DNA of 33,028 bases from Pseudomonas frederiksbergensis (lineage in GTDB: Bacteria > Pseudomonadota > Gammaproteobacteria > Pseudomonadales > Pseudomonadaceae): positions 1 through 33,028 of the forward strand of contig NZ_JAAUOE010000046.1 of assembly GCF_017114915.1 (NCBI RefSeq), written 5' to 3'. The position numbers and the translations under genes are program-made. Below are positions 23,557-31,441 of this stretch, in pieces. The notes below the pieces were generated by a model. That model saw only the letters and a program-made list of their open reading frames with translations. It had not been told where the DNA came from and ran no database searches. Each line of letters opens with the position of its first letter. Position 1 is the stretch's first letter.

Positions 23557-23919
23557 TCATGCGACGCGATTCTCGATCAGACGATCCGAACCGCCTTCAG
23601 CCACGCGATTCTCGATCAGACGATCCGAGCCACCTTCAGCGACGCGGTTCTCGATCAGACGATCCGAACCGCCTTCAGCCACGCGATTCTCGATCAGACG
23701 ATCCGAACCGCCTTCAGCCACGCGATTCTCGATCAGACGATCCGAACCACCTTCAGCAACACGGTTCTCGATCAGACGATCCGAACCACCTTCAGCAACG
23801 CGGTTTTCGATCAGGCGATCCGAGCCGCCTTCAGCGACAACCGGGTGGGCAGAGGAAGCGGCAAAAGCGTTAACTGCAAAAACCGAGAAAGCGATGCTGA
23901 GGATGATTTGGCGTTTCAT
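23557..23919 (-). CDS. Secreted protein made of 13-residue tandem repeats
   Basis: A 120-residue protein. An N-terminal signal peptide (about 1-20, ending NAFA) is followed by a 7-residue linker and then seven consecutive copies of VAEGGSDRLIENR (residues 28-118), ending VA. The copies are identical at the protein level. Similar GGSDRL repeats are remembered from small Pseudomonas proteins, some annotated loosely as phage infection proteins, but no function is established here. The pattern of acidic, polar and basic residues would give a periodic, probably extracytoplasmic, structure. The gene has its own GGAG site and a strong terminator, so it is likely expressed alone. Confidence 0.8.
   Translation of the reverse strand: MKRQIILSIAFSVFAVNAFAASSAHPVVAEGGSDRLIENRVAEGGSDRLIENRVAEGGSDRLIENRVAEGGSDRLIENRVAEGGSDRLIENRVAEGGSDRLIENRVAEGGSDRLIENRVA
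23566..23838 (-). repeat. Seven 39-base tandem repeats inside the secreted-protein gene
   Basis: Seven units of 39 bases encode identical 13-residue peptides but differ at several synonymous positions. The copies therefore diverged at the DNA level under protein-level constraint. There are no spacers, so this is not a CRISPR array. Confidence 0.92.
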
Positions 23920-24044
23920 GATGGTGTGCTCCGGGGTGTTATTGGTTGGGTATGGAGCGGATGTTACGCCGAGGATTTTTTATGAGAACTTCATTGGCGT
24001 GATGGTGACTATCGATGCCAGCAATGGTTGCAGCAGCGGTATGC

Positions 24045-24524
24045 TCAGGCCTGGCTGATATCCAGCAACCGAGGCTTGGCAATCGCCAGATAATCCTGCG
24101 TATCGAGCACCATCGACGCATCCAGCCGACCGGCGTTGAAGGCGATTTCGCTGTAACCAGTGGTCAGGGCGGGGTCGACGATCAATTGAATCCGCTCATC
24201 GAAGACGAAAGGTGGGATGGCGCCGATCCGGCACCCGGTCAGTTCCATGGCGGTTTCGGCCTTCACCAGTTCGGCTTTTTTCCCGCCCAGGGCCGCTCCG
24301 ACCTTCTTCATGTCGAGTTTCTGGTCCCCCGGCAATATCACCAGGGCATAGGGTTCGGCCTGACCCTTGAGCGAGCAGAGCATGGCCTTCGCACCCTGGC
24401 CGGGCTCGGTGCCACGGATTTCGGCGACCCGCGCCGATTGGCCCTCGGCATCGTGCATCAACACCCGGTAGGAGGCTGCGCGGGCATCGAGTAGCGCTAC
24501 CAGGCGATCGAACATGGGCTGCAT
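24045..24524 (-). CDS. YbaK/ProX-type aminoacyl-tRNA deacylase-domain protein
   Basis: A 159-residue protein of the YbaK/EbsC family, related to the editing domain of prolyl-tRNA synthetase. GAKAMLCSLKGQAEPYALVILPGDQKLD carries the conserved lysine strand (quoted in part), MELTGCRIGAIPPFV is the glycine-rich GxxxG-P region, and IQLIVDPALTTGYSEIAFNAG is the typical C-terminal part. Family members remove wrongly attached amino acids from tRNA. It is the last gene of a three-gene operon, 16 bases after the TauE-like gene, with a GAGGA site before the ATG at 24524. The link to a dioxygenase suggests that it edits tRNA charged with a modified amino acid (inference). Confidence 0.82.
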   Translation of the reverse strand: MQPMFDRLVALLDARAASYRVLMHDAEGQSARVAEIRGTEPGQGAKAMLCSLKGQAEPYALVILPGDQKLDMKKVGAALGGKKAELVKAETAMELTGCRIGAIPPFVFDERIQLIVDPALTTGYSEIAFNAGRLDASMVLDTQDYLAIAKPRLLDISQA

Positions 24525-24540
24525 GGAATTTTCCTCAGGT

Positions 24541-25299
24541 TTACAGGAACAGGTCGTAGGACAGTTTGCTGATCAGGATCACCAGCAATACCAGAAACAG
24601 CGCCCGGACAAAGGGCACGCCTTTATGAACCGCCAGCCAGGTGCCGGTCAGCGCGCCCAGGATGTTGAATGCCGCCATGGGGATGGCGATCAGGTAGAGC
24701 ACATTACCCGTCGGAATGAAAAATACCAGCGCCGCTACGTTCGTCGCGATGTTCACCAACTTGGCCGACGCCGAGGCATGAAGGAAGTCGAAGGCGAAGC
24801 AGCGGATAAACAGGAAGATCAGGAAGCTGCCGGTGCCCGGACCGAACAGCCCGTCGTAGAAACCGATGGCACCGCCGATGACGATCGCCAGCAGTTTCTC
24901 TCTGGTACCGATGTGCATGGGCTTGTGCAGGGCGCCGAAGTCCTTTTTCCAGAAGGTGTAGATCGCCATCAGCACGATCAACACCAGCACCGCCGGCCGG
25001 ATCACCGACTGGGGTATGGACGACACCGTGGCCGCGCCGAAGAAGGACATGACAAAGGCGGCACAGGCGGCGGGAATCACCAGACTCCAGTTGATCACCA
25101 CCTTGCGCACGAAGGACCGGGCCGCGAAGGCGGTGCCGCAGGCTGCCGCAACCTTGTTGGTACCGAGCAGCGCCGCTGGTTGTGCGGTGGGCAGCACGTT
25201 GAACAGCGCGGGTATCTGGATCAGTCCGCCGCCGCCCACCGCCGCATCGATCAGGCCGGCGGAGAAGGCGAACACGCAAAGGATGACAATATCGACCAT
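24541..25299 (-). CDS. TauE/SafE-family membrane transporter
   Basis: A 252-residue inner-membrane protein with about seven to eight hydrophobic helices. It opens with FSAGLIDAAVGGGGLIQIPALF, and its second half carries GGAIGFYDGLFGPGTGSFLIF; these paired glycine-rich segments define the TauE/SafE (DUF81) family. Family members are linked to export of sulphite and organic acids such as sulphoacetate. The start at 25299 is chosen because the family motif begins soon after it. It lies 4 bases after the dioxygenase stop codon, so the two are tightly coupled. Confidence 0.87.
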   Translation of the reverse strand: MVDIVILCVFAFSAGLIDAAVGGGGLIQIPALFNVLPTAQPAALLGTNKVAAACGTAFAARSFVRKVVINWSLVIPAACAAFVMSFFGAATVSSIPQSVIRPAVLVLIVLMAIYTFWKKDFGALHKPMHIGTREKLLAIVIGGAIGFYDGLFGPGTGSFLIFLFIRCFAFDFLHASASAKLVNIATNVAALVFFIPTGNVLYLIAIPMAAFNILGALTGTWLAVHKGVPFVRALFLVLLVILISKLSYDLFL

Positions 25300-25303
25300 G
25301 AAA

Positions 25304-26389
25304 TCAGGCTCTGACGATGAAGGGTTGTTGTGGGTCCAGCGGCACCATGCGTGCCGGGTCGTTGACCCCGAAGACGCGTAGCATCCAACGGTCGCGACCG
25401 TCGTAGCGGGGGGTAAAACCGTCCCGGGCATGCAGGGTTTGCTGGTTCTTGAAGATCAGCATGTCCCCCGGTTGCAGCAGTATGTGGTGCACGACATCGG
25501 GATGATTGGCGGCGGCGGCGAACAGTTGCAGGGCAGACTGCGCGTTGGCGCAGGTCGCTTCGACACTTGCCTTGTTGTAGCGGCAATACAGGTTACCGGT
25601 GGCGCTTCTGTACAGCAGGGGAACGTTTTCCAGCACATTCCCTTGTTTGCCGAAGGAGGCCGGTCGGCGAACGTTGAAGTGCGGTCGTGACAATTCTTCT
25701 TCGACGCAGGCCGGCAGCATGGCCAGCACGTCGTCAATGGCGACGATGCGCGTCGGTACGTCGAGCTCGCAGCGCAGGCCGGTCAGGGACAGGTACTCCG
25801 GGCAGGCCGACAACTGCGAAACGGGTTCGCAGGTCAGGGGCAGGTGAGGGTTGTCGACATGCATGTCCAGATCCGCGCGCGAGCCATAGGAGCTCTTTTC
25901 GGTCTCTCGCTTGTGCTTGGGCGATACATGGCGGAACACCGAGTCGTCGCTTTCACCTTCGTACGCCAGCGGATGGGTTTGCAGGGTTTGCAGCACGGAC
26001 AGGATAGCCCCGGCCAGAACCGACAGGTTCTCGATACCCGGCTCCATGTCGTAGGGCGTGGCGGGCAGTTGCGGGTCCAGCGGCAGCCCCCTGACGATCA
26101 TCGCCACGTCTGGGGCCTGAGGAAAGTTGCGCAGCTGCCGGATTTTCTCGGCGCACAGGGTGCGTTCCAGCAATTGCCCCAAGGCCGGCATGTGACGGAT
26201 ACCCGAGGCGCTGTCGGTCACGGCCAGCGATGCCAGGCCGGCTTGAAGTGTGCGCTGTTCTTCGAACGACACATGAATGTGCGGTATCTCCTGTCGGGTT
26301 GAAGTCGCTGATTTTTCCCCCAGCCATCCACGAACTTCTTCACCGATACCGGCTGCGGATTTCCCGACTATTTCATCCAGCTTCGACAC
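25304..26389 (-). CDS. Fe(II)/2-oxoglutarate-dependent dioxygenase (TauD/clavaminate synthase-like)
   Basis: A 361-residue enzyme. Iron-binding His177 and Asp179 are visible in DMHVDNPHLPL, the distal His320 in NQQTLHARDGF, and a candidate 2-oxoglutarate arginine near 334-338 in DRWMLRVF. PGDMLIFKN before the distal His and the N-terminal helical part fit the clavaminate synthase-like group, whose members include free amino-acid beta-hydroxylases (AsnO, VioC). Reaction: hydroxylation of a small substrate coupled to decarboxylation of 2-oxoglutarate; the substrate is unknown. The start is a GTG at 26389. It heads an operon with a TauE-like transporter and a YbaK-like deacylase, divergent from a LysR regulator. 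Confidence 0.85.
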   Translation of the reverse strand: MSKLDEIVGKSAAGIGEEVRGWLGEKSATSTRQEIPHIHVSFEEQRTLQAGLASLAVTDSASGIRHMPALGQLLERTLCAEKIRQLRNFPQAPDVAMIVRGLPLDPQLPATPYDMEPGIENLSVLAGAILSVLQTLQTHPLAYEGESDDSVFRHVSPKHKRETEKSSYGSRADLDMHVDNPHLPLTCEPVSQLSACPEYLSLTGLRCELDVPTRIVAIDDVLAMLPACVEEELSRPHFNVRRPASFGKQGNVLENVPLLYRSATGNLYCRYNKASVEATCANAQSALQLFAAAANHPDVVHHILLQPGDMLIFKNQQTLHARDGFTPRYDGRDRWMLRVFGVNDPARMVPLDPQQPFIVRA

Positions 26390-26499
26390 GTCCTTGCGCT
26401 CCTGTTTGCCTACATCCTTGTGGGTTGAAAGGGAAGGTTAACGGAAGGGCCTTTTTTGTGTTGCAATGTTACGTTGTGAAAAGTGCAATGAGGTGGCCA

Positions 26500-27426
26500 G
26501 TGGCATTGGATATGTTGGGGGAACTTGAAGCCTTCGCGACGGTGGCTCGCAAGCGCAGCTTCATCGCGGCGGCACGTGCTCTGGGGCGCTCCCCCAGCGC
26601 GCTGACCCGTGCCGTTCAAGCGCTGGAAGAAAGTGTCGGGGTCAAGTTGTTCAATCGCTCGTCCAATGCCGTGAGCTTGACCGAGGCGGGTGAACGCTTG
26701 ATGCCCCACGCTGACAAAATGCTGGATCTGCAACGTGAGGCGGATGAAGACCTGGCCGGTCTCAGCGGCCTGGCCTGCGGCTGGATCCGCTTTTCCGCCC
26801 CCGAGCTTCTAGGACACGGGGTATTGCCCCGGTTGATCGCGCAGTACTGCGAGCGTTATCCGGACGTGAACGTCGATGTGATTTTCACCGATGAGACCAT
26901 CGACCCGGCCAAGAACAAGCTGGACTTCTCGATTCGCGGCGCATTTGCGCAATCCAGTGACCTGATCGGCTTTCCACTCTGGAGTTATTCACGTTACCTG
27001 TATGCCAGCCCCGGCTATCTGGAGAGGCGCGGGATGCCCGACTCCATCGAGGCGCTGGAGGCGCACTCGCTGATCCTGCACACGGCGCCGCGGATTCTCA
27101 AGGAGTGGAATTTTCGCAGTGAGGTGCAGGCCATCAGCTTTCGGGTGCAGCCAAAGTTTCGTTTCAGCTCCGGTCTGGCGGTGTTCCAGGCGGCCCTGGC
27201 GGGTGTCGGGATCGCCCGCCTGGCGGACTGGCTGGCGGAGCCCGAAGTGCAAGCGGGGCGCCTGCTCCGGGTCTGCCCCGAATACAAACTCACCTCCAGC
27301 GGCGGTGAGAGCCCGCAGATGCACGCGGTGTACCCGGCCGGGAATCTGCCGCTGCGGGTGAAGGCGTTGCTGGAGATGATCCGTGGCTTTGGTGAAAGTC
27401 TTGATCGAAAGCGTGCACTGCTCTAG
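26500..27426 (+). CDS. LysR-family regulator of the dioxygenase operon
   Basis: A 308-residue LysR-type regulator. The N-terminal helix-turn-helix is FATVARKRSFIAAARALGRSPSALTRAVQALEESVG. The ligand-binding part begins CGWIRFSAPELLGHGVLPRLIAQYCERYPDVNVDVIF (both quoted as family-typical). The start is uncertain: GTG at 26500 has GAGGT 5 bases upstream, while ATG at 26512 or 26488 are alternatives; the much longer frame back to 26230 lies over the divergent gene and is rejected. The 110-base divergent promoter region suggests that it controls the dioxygenase operon. Confidence 0.88.
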   Translation: MALDMLGELEAFATVARKRSFIAAARALGRSPSALTRAVQALEESVGVKLFNRSSNAVSLTEAGERLMPHADKMLDLQREADEDLAGLSGLACGWIRFSAPELLGHGVLPRLIAQYCERYPDVNVDVIFTDETIDPAKNKLDFSIRGAFAQSSDLIGFPLWSYSRYLYASPGYLERRGMPDSIEALEAHSLILHTAPRILKEWNFRSEVQAISFRVQPKFRFSSGLAVFQAALAGVGIARLADWLAEPEVQAGRLLRVCPEYKLTSSGGESPQMHAVYPAGNLPLRVKALLEMIRGFGESLDRKRALL

Positions 27427-27492
27427 GCGGCTGATTGGCTGCACTGCCAGCACTTTTATGGACTGGCGCATCCCTGCGCCAAACGACCGGTT

Positions 27493-28053
27493 TTAGCGCT
27501 TGATCAGGGAAATTTTGGTGCCTTCGATGCTGATCCCGGCCATTAACCCCTGCTGGTCGAAAATGAACGCATAGGCATCGTCCTTCAGCGTCGTACTGGA
27601 CAGATTTTTCGCCACCCCTTCATCAACCACAACAACAGTGGGGCCTACGCCGATTTCCCACCCCTTGGTTTTACGTAAATAGTCCACCGCTTTCTCGTTC
27701 ATCAGGAAAACCACATAGCCATACGATTGGGCGCCTGCCTGCAGCCCCCAGGACCCGCTTACGGTGTTGTAATAATTCTCTACTTTCTTGTCCTTCAACA
27801 TGACGCCTTCGCCATAACTGCCGCCAAACACAAGTCCCGCCTTGATGATTTTCGGGAAGACAAGAATCGCTTTGGCGTCGTGCGAAATGGTTTCGGCAAC
27901 TGGCCTGGCCTTGTAGAGCGTTTGCAACGCTTGCCGAGAGTCGACATCCAGGTCCTCGGCGGTTGCCGCACCGGCAGTGTTCAGCAAGCTGGCCGATGCC
28001 AGTGAGACTGTCGCAAGGACGATCGATAGGAAGAACCGCATTGACTGAGTCAT
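27493..28053 (-). CDS. SYLF-domain (YSC84-like) lipid-binding exported protein
   Basis: A 186-residue protein. A signal peptide (about 1-30, SASLLNTAGAA) is followed by a SYLF/Ysc84 domain: ISHDAKAILVFPKIIKAGLVFGGSYGEGVML, then WGLQAGAQSYGYVVFLMNEKAVDYL, GVGPTVVVVDEG, DDAYAFIFDQQGLMAGISIEGTKIS. The domain binds phosphoinositides in eukaryotes; bacterial members are exported and of unknown role. The start at 28053 is set by GGAG 8 bases upstream. It converges on the LysR gene. Confidence 0.9.
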   Translation of the reverse strand: MTQSMRFFLSIVLATVSLASASLLNTAGAATAEDLDVDSRQALQTLYKARPVAETISHDAKAILVFPKIIKAGLVFGGSYGEGVMLKDKKVENYYNTVSGSWGLQAGAQSYGYVVFLMNEKAVDYLRKTKGWEIGVGPTVVVVDEGVAKNLSSTTLKDDAYAFIFDQQGLMAGISIEGTKISLIKR

Positions 28054-28302
28054 TTTTGTTCTCCAATACGGGAGCATTGGATGTGAGCAGCAGTCAGCCC
28101 CTGCCCGCCGGCAGAATCCGAGCCTGCTGAAGTTATCCGGCGCACCCTAAAGTGGTGTGAGCTACTGGCTTCGCCCTTGAATGAAACAGGCGAGGTCATC
28201 ACTTGTTTCGACCCCAGTGCGTGGGCCGGGTTCGTAAAAAACAAAGGGGCGCCTGACAAGGCGCTGGTATCATTCGAGAACTTGCAAATCGAGTAGAAAA
28301 AC

Positions 28303-28464
28303 ATGAATCGTCGTAAAAAAATAAATCAGTTATTAAAGGCTCACGCCAAAAAGGCCAGTGCCAAATTGGCACCGCGGAGCAAGCCTAAATACATCAGTAA
28401 AGCTGACCGATTGAAGCTGGCTGCTGAAGCCAGTCAAGACGCGATCAGTTCCTCCGAGAGCTGA
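28303..28464 (+). CDS. DUF2986-family small basic protein
   Basis: A 53-residue protein beginning MNRRKKINQLLKAHAKKAS and continuing SKPKYISKADRLKLAAEA. This basic start and the KPKYISKADR motif are characteristic of DUF2986, a family of very short conserved gammaproteobacterial proteins of unknown function that is common in Pseudomonas. The high Lys/Arg content suggests RNA or ribosome contact (inference). The ribosome site is weak. Confidence 0.85.
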   Translation: MNRRKKINQLLKAHAKKASAKLAPRSKPKYISKADRLKLAAEASQDAISSSES

Positions 28465-28528
28465 TCTATGTGTGTTGGAGGCTGATCAGTTTCGGGCCGA
28501 AGGTTTCTATGTAAGCGCCCGGCCAACA

Positions 28529-28546
28529 CACCTTGCCAGCAAGGTG
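28529..28546. repeat. Perfect 8-base inverted repeat
   Basis: CACCTTGC and GCAAGGTG are separated by two bases in the 148-base gap between the DUF2986 gene and the next gene. No T-run follows, so it is a weak terminator candidate or an operator-like palindrome. Confidence 0.35.
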
Positions 28547-28612
28547 GAATGATTTGAATCCAATGCGCTCCTTGTAGAGAATCGCCCTCTTTGCCTCGAA
28601 AGGATGCGTGCG

Positions 28613-29092
28613 ATGAAGTTCGAAGGGACTTTCCAATACAAGGGCACTCACGGGATCGTCTTCAACGTCTCGCAGATCACCCTCACCGACAGCGAACGCG
28701 GACGCCTGCGCGAGCTGCATTTTGGCGAGGCGAAAAGCGCCCACTATGAGGTCAACAGCAAGGTCGTCGAGGTGTACGACAAGATGCAGGCCAAGAGCCT
28801 GCCGTGCGTGATGATGATCGGCATCTCCAAGCCGCTGACCCGGCAACAGGGCGATGCCCTCAATGCCCAGCGCACCACGATCGCCAACCTTGCCACCACT
28901 GCTTTCGCTGCCGCCGCCAAGGCTGTGGCCCCTTCTTACGTGGCGATACCTGTAGGGGCCGGTGTGCGCAGGTATGTCAATGAAATCCTACCCACCTACC
29001 ATGCGGGCGATGTACTGGTCAGCATCGAGGCACAGGTCAACGGCGGTATCGGCCCGCAACGCACCCTCTCGACATTGATCATCAAGACCTGA
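28613..29092 (+). CDS. Hypothetical protein of unknown family
   Basis: A 159-residue soluble protein not recognised. Visible traits are an N-terminal strand-rich part (KFEGTFQYKGTHGIVFNVSQITL) and a charged segment SERGRLRELHFGEAKS. A central alanine-rich helix, TIANLATTAFAAAAKAVAPSYVAIP, could contact membrane. The C-terminal region is YHAGDVLVSIEAQVNGGIGPQ. The ATG at 28613 is supported by AAAGGA 8 bases upstream. A small membrane-protein gene follows after 12 bases, so the two probably form an operon. Confidence 0.65.
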   Translation: MKFEGTFQYKGTHGIVFNVSQITLTDSERGRLRELHFGEAKSAHYEVNSKVVEVYDKMQAKSLPCVMMIGISKPLTRQQGDALNAQRTTIANLATTAFAAAAKAVAPSYVAIPVGAGVRRYVNEILPTYHAGDVLVSIEAQVNGGIGPQRTLSTLIIKT

Positions 29093-29104
29093 CTGGAGAC
29101 GTAC

Positions 29105-29347
29105 ATGTCCGACATTACTCAATTGGTCATTGCCTTGGTGGTGTCCTTTCTGCTCGATCAATTCCTCAAACCGTATCTGCTGCGTAAGTGGCTGGGAGTG
29201 GTGTTGGTGGCGGCGGGTGCGGTTGGCTGCGTTGTGGCAGGTCAGAGCCGCTTGTTGGGGTTTGATCTGGGGTTGCTGTCGGCTTTTGCCGTGGCGATGG
29301 GGATGGGGTTGTTCATGAAGCGGCGGCGGTTCGAGCAGATTGACTGA
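29105..29347 (+). CDS. Small membrane protein
   Basis: An 80-residue protein with three hydrophobic segments (about 6-22, 28-46 and 51-71) and a basic tail, KRRRFEQID. It is preceded by GGAG and lies 12 bases after the unknown gene upstream. It was not assigned to a family. Its 3' end overlaps the convergent hypothetical gene by 35 bases. Confidence 0.62.
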   Translation: MSDITQLVIALVVSFLLDQFLKPYLLRKWLGVVLVAAGAVGCVVAGQSRLLGFDLGLLSAFAVAMGMGLFMKRRRFEQID

Positions 29348-29825
29348 AGGGATCTAGGGATTTATCGCTACCGGGGATAAATCCTACCGCTATGCAGGAG
29401 CTGTACAACATCGCCATGAAGCGTTCACGCCCTATCCTGCCAGGATTGCACAAAGGTTCTGCGTTGGAGGTTTCTATCACCTCGCCGCCGATCACTCGAT
29501 GTCCAAGAGCAGCCAGTCGGAAACCGGTAGCCAGACCCCAATAGCCCAGTTTCAAAAGGTGCTTTTTTAAGCCGAAGATGTAGTTGCTTTCGGGAATGCG
29601 AATTTCTTTGTGGTCACCGTCCCAGTACATTATTTCGAAAAATCCTTCAGGGATGAACGCACCTTCAACCGTCCGCTCAAACTCATCGAGATCGGAACGA
29701 AATCTCATTCCGTAGTAGCCATCATCCCCCACATATCCGTGATGACTTATTGCGTAGCTGGCCAGTTCCTCAGCCTTAGGCCAATCATTGGAAAAAAGCC
29801 AAGACAGAATCTCTGCCTCAGTCAT
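29313..29825 (-). CDS. Hypothetical protein, coupled to the VOC pseudogene
   Basis: A 170-residue soluble protein of unrecognised family. The N-terminus is MTEAEILSWLFSNDWPKAEELASYAI. The middle is rich in aromatic and acidic residues (GYVGDDGYYGMRFRSDLDEF and FFEIMYWDGDHKEIRIP). The ATG at 29825 overlaps the TGA of the upstream VOC gene, so translation was probably coupled before that gene was frameshifted. Some features recall small toxin-immunity proteins, but nothing supports that firmly. Confidence 0.6.
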   Translation of the reverse strand: MTEAEILSWLFSNDWPKAEELASYAISHHGYVGDDGYYGMRFRSDLDEFERTVEGAFIPEGFFEIMYWDGDHKEIRIPESNYIFGLKKHLLKLGYWGLATGFRLAALGHRVIGGEVIETSNAEPLCNPGRIGRERFMAMLYSSCIAVGFIPGSDKSLDPFSQSARTAAAS

Positions 29826-30230
29826 GGGTAACACCTGATTTATGCATCACCGGTGTGCAGAGTTCCACCAGCGTCCCGTCAGGGCATCGAACGTAGGAAA
29901 TGGTTTGCCCCCAGGGCTTGGTGCTTGGGGCGGACATTTCAGTAGCGCCCGCTTGCAGCGCTCTGGCATGAGCCGCTGGAACGTCCTCAGTCACTAGTCC
30001 GACTTCGATGCCTAGCGATTTGGGGGCGAGTGTGCCGAAACATGGCCGGTACTGAAGTTCATTGCGGCCAGTTCATTGGCGGCGAATGCCAGTGCAGTTT
30101 CTCCTGTTTCGAGTTCGCCATAGGTGGCGGATTCATGGAGGAATCGAATGTTGAGCCCGAAGGCTGATGAAAAGAACTGAAGTGAGGCAGCAACGTCCGG
30201 GACGTAGATGATCATGTAGCCAAATTTCAT
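29818..30230 (-). pseudogene. VOC-family glyoxalase-like gene with a one-base frameshift
   Basis: The first 67 codons encode KFGYMIIYVPDVAASLQFF, then SATYGELETGETALAFAANEL, a typical VOC first half. The frame then runs into a stop, but the neighbouring frame continues without a break as LAPKSLGIEVGLVTEDVPAA, then TKPWGQTISYVRCPDGTLVEL, the matching second half. The two parts join at about base 30030, where a single missing C would explain the change. The restored product would be about 137 residues. The start at 30230 has AAGGA upstream. A sequencing error cannot be excluded. Confidence 0.85.
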
Positions 30231-30298
30231 GAGCGAGCATTCCTTGTTGTGCCAATCCAGCACATTGAAGTCGGATGCCTGCTTTCGGCTTTCAGAGC

Positions 30299-30700
30299 TC
30301 ACTGGAATTGCGGCCAATGATCCTGAATTTCATACCATGGAGCCTTGGACGCCACCTCGATGTGTTTCTGCTTATCCGAGGTGAATGTAGTGTCCAGGGT
30401 GCCCAGCGCTATCGAGATCCAATTGGAGTATTCACCTTGGTTTCTTGACCAGAACAGCGAAGAGCCGCACTGGGCGCAGAACTGGCGCAATACTGATTCA
30501 GAGGATCTGTACGACTTGATGCCATCGGCGCCTTGGATGAGGTGCAGATCGCCGCGCAATACACTGCCATAGCTGGCGAATGCGGCTCCATGGCTTTTGC
30601 GGCATTGGCTGCAATGGCAGTGAGAAAGCGCTTTTGGTCGTGACCGGATTTCGTATTTGACGGCGCCGCAAAGGCAGCTGCCCTGGAAGACGTCAGTCAT
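30299..30700 (-). CDS. GFA-family (glutathione-dependent formaldehyde-activating-like) zinc protein
   Basis: A 133-residue protein with the GFA fold zinc motifs: GSCLCGAVKYEI (CxCG), SHCHCSQCRKSHGAAF (CHC..C) and RQFCAQCGSSLFW (CxxC). GFA-family proteins bind two zinc ions and have been linked to formaldehyde-glutathione condensation and other carbon-sulphur chemistry, but most have unproven roles. The start is placed at 30700; a GTG four codons upstream is an alternative. It is the first of three same-strand genes with the VOC pseudogene and the hypothetical gene. Confidence 0.87.
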   Translation of the reverse strand: MTDVFQGSCLCGAVKYEIRSRPKALSHCHCSQCRKSHGAAFASYGSVLRGDLHLIQGADGIKSYRSSESVLRQFCAQCGSSLFWSRNQGEYSNWISIALGTLDTTFTSDKQKHIEVASKAPWYEIQDHWPQFQ

Positions 30701-31441
30701 TTTGGAGCACACCTGAGAACGAAGAGACGGCCATTTAAACCGCGAACAGCTTCGGTGTCGACCGGCAGCATCTGGCCGATTTCTGCCTGTTGCGACCGGC
30801 TGAAAACGGGCCAGAAGAAGCCACTCGATAAGTGATGATGCCTACGCCAGCACCGGCCATAGACACGTCGCAGGCGACCTCGTAATCTCAATCCTACAGT
30901 TGTCGCATTTTCCTCTAGCCCTATGTCACGGCTTGAGTGATCGACGCAATAGAATCGAGAGATTACAGGTGAATCAGGGACGGTATGTGACAAGAGTGGC
31001 GCGGAGCATTACCCCACATGTCGCCTTTTCGTTGCTAAGCGCGAGGACAATACTGGCCTTCAGCAGCGAGTTAGAAGACAGACAGCATCACTACGGTGTT
31101 GCTAATCGAACTCACCCGGCATTACTTGCGGCCAGCAAAGGAGTTGCCTTCAGAAAATGTGCACAGCTCAAGTAACTTTTAGGGTCAAAACTAACCTGCA
31201 ATGTACTCCGCCGGTAATGCACAACGCCGCCATCATTTCAGCTGTTCGGCTGAGCTCTCTAACAATAGGCTCGAGTCAAACGCTTCACTCGTTCGCGACA
31301 CCAATAAACAACGCTTCCAACTGCAGATTTCAGACACGCTTTATGACTAGGGTTTCTTCGTCCATATTTGAACTACATCGGACTGGATCACAGCCTGACA
31401 GGTTGGTCGAGTTCTAAAATCTCATAAATTTGGATTTTAAA
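30701..31441. other. Gene-free transition zone to AT-rich DNA
   Basis: This 741-base stretch shows no convincing gene on either strand. Its left part keeps the genome's normal composition and includes an imperfect inverted repeat at 30772-30814. From about 31150 it becomes AT-rich, ending in the promoter and start of the hydrolase-STAND gene. It probably contains the boundary between core chromosome and acquired DNA. No tRNA end, direct-repeat pair or integrase gene was seen. Confidence 0.5.
30772..30814. repeat. Imperfect inverted repeat of a Pseudomonas intergenic type
   Basis: CTGGCC at 30772-30777 and GGCCAG at 30809-30814 enclose further partly complementary sequence (gatttctgcc with ggctgaaaac). 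The pattern resembles dispersed intergenic repeats remembered from many Pseudomonas genomes (cgatttctgcc...ggcagaaatcg), here degraded. Confidence 0.45.

Noticed and set aside
23566..23838. CRISPR array
   Set aside because: The 39-base units are contiguous with no spacers, are in frame and encode a peptide.
23296..23985. Plus-strand 229-codon frame with repeated DQTIRT units
   Set aside because: It is the antisense image of the 39-base repeats; the minus strand has a signal peptide, ribosome site and terminator.
30882..30966. 8-base inverted repeat GTAATCTC / GAGATTAC as an island attachment site
   Set aside because: It is short, widely spaced and inverted rather than direct; it is expected by chance in such a search.
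30697..30993. Minus-strand 98-codon frame ahead of the GFA gene
   Set aside because: It crosses a degraded intergenic inverted repeat, overlaps the GFA start and has no protein-like pattern.
31250..31330. Integron attC-like start (TCTAACAAT) in the AT-rich transition zone
   Set aside because: No matching GTTRRRY inverse core was found within 150 bases, and no integrase or cassette structure is visible.
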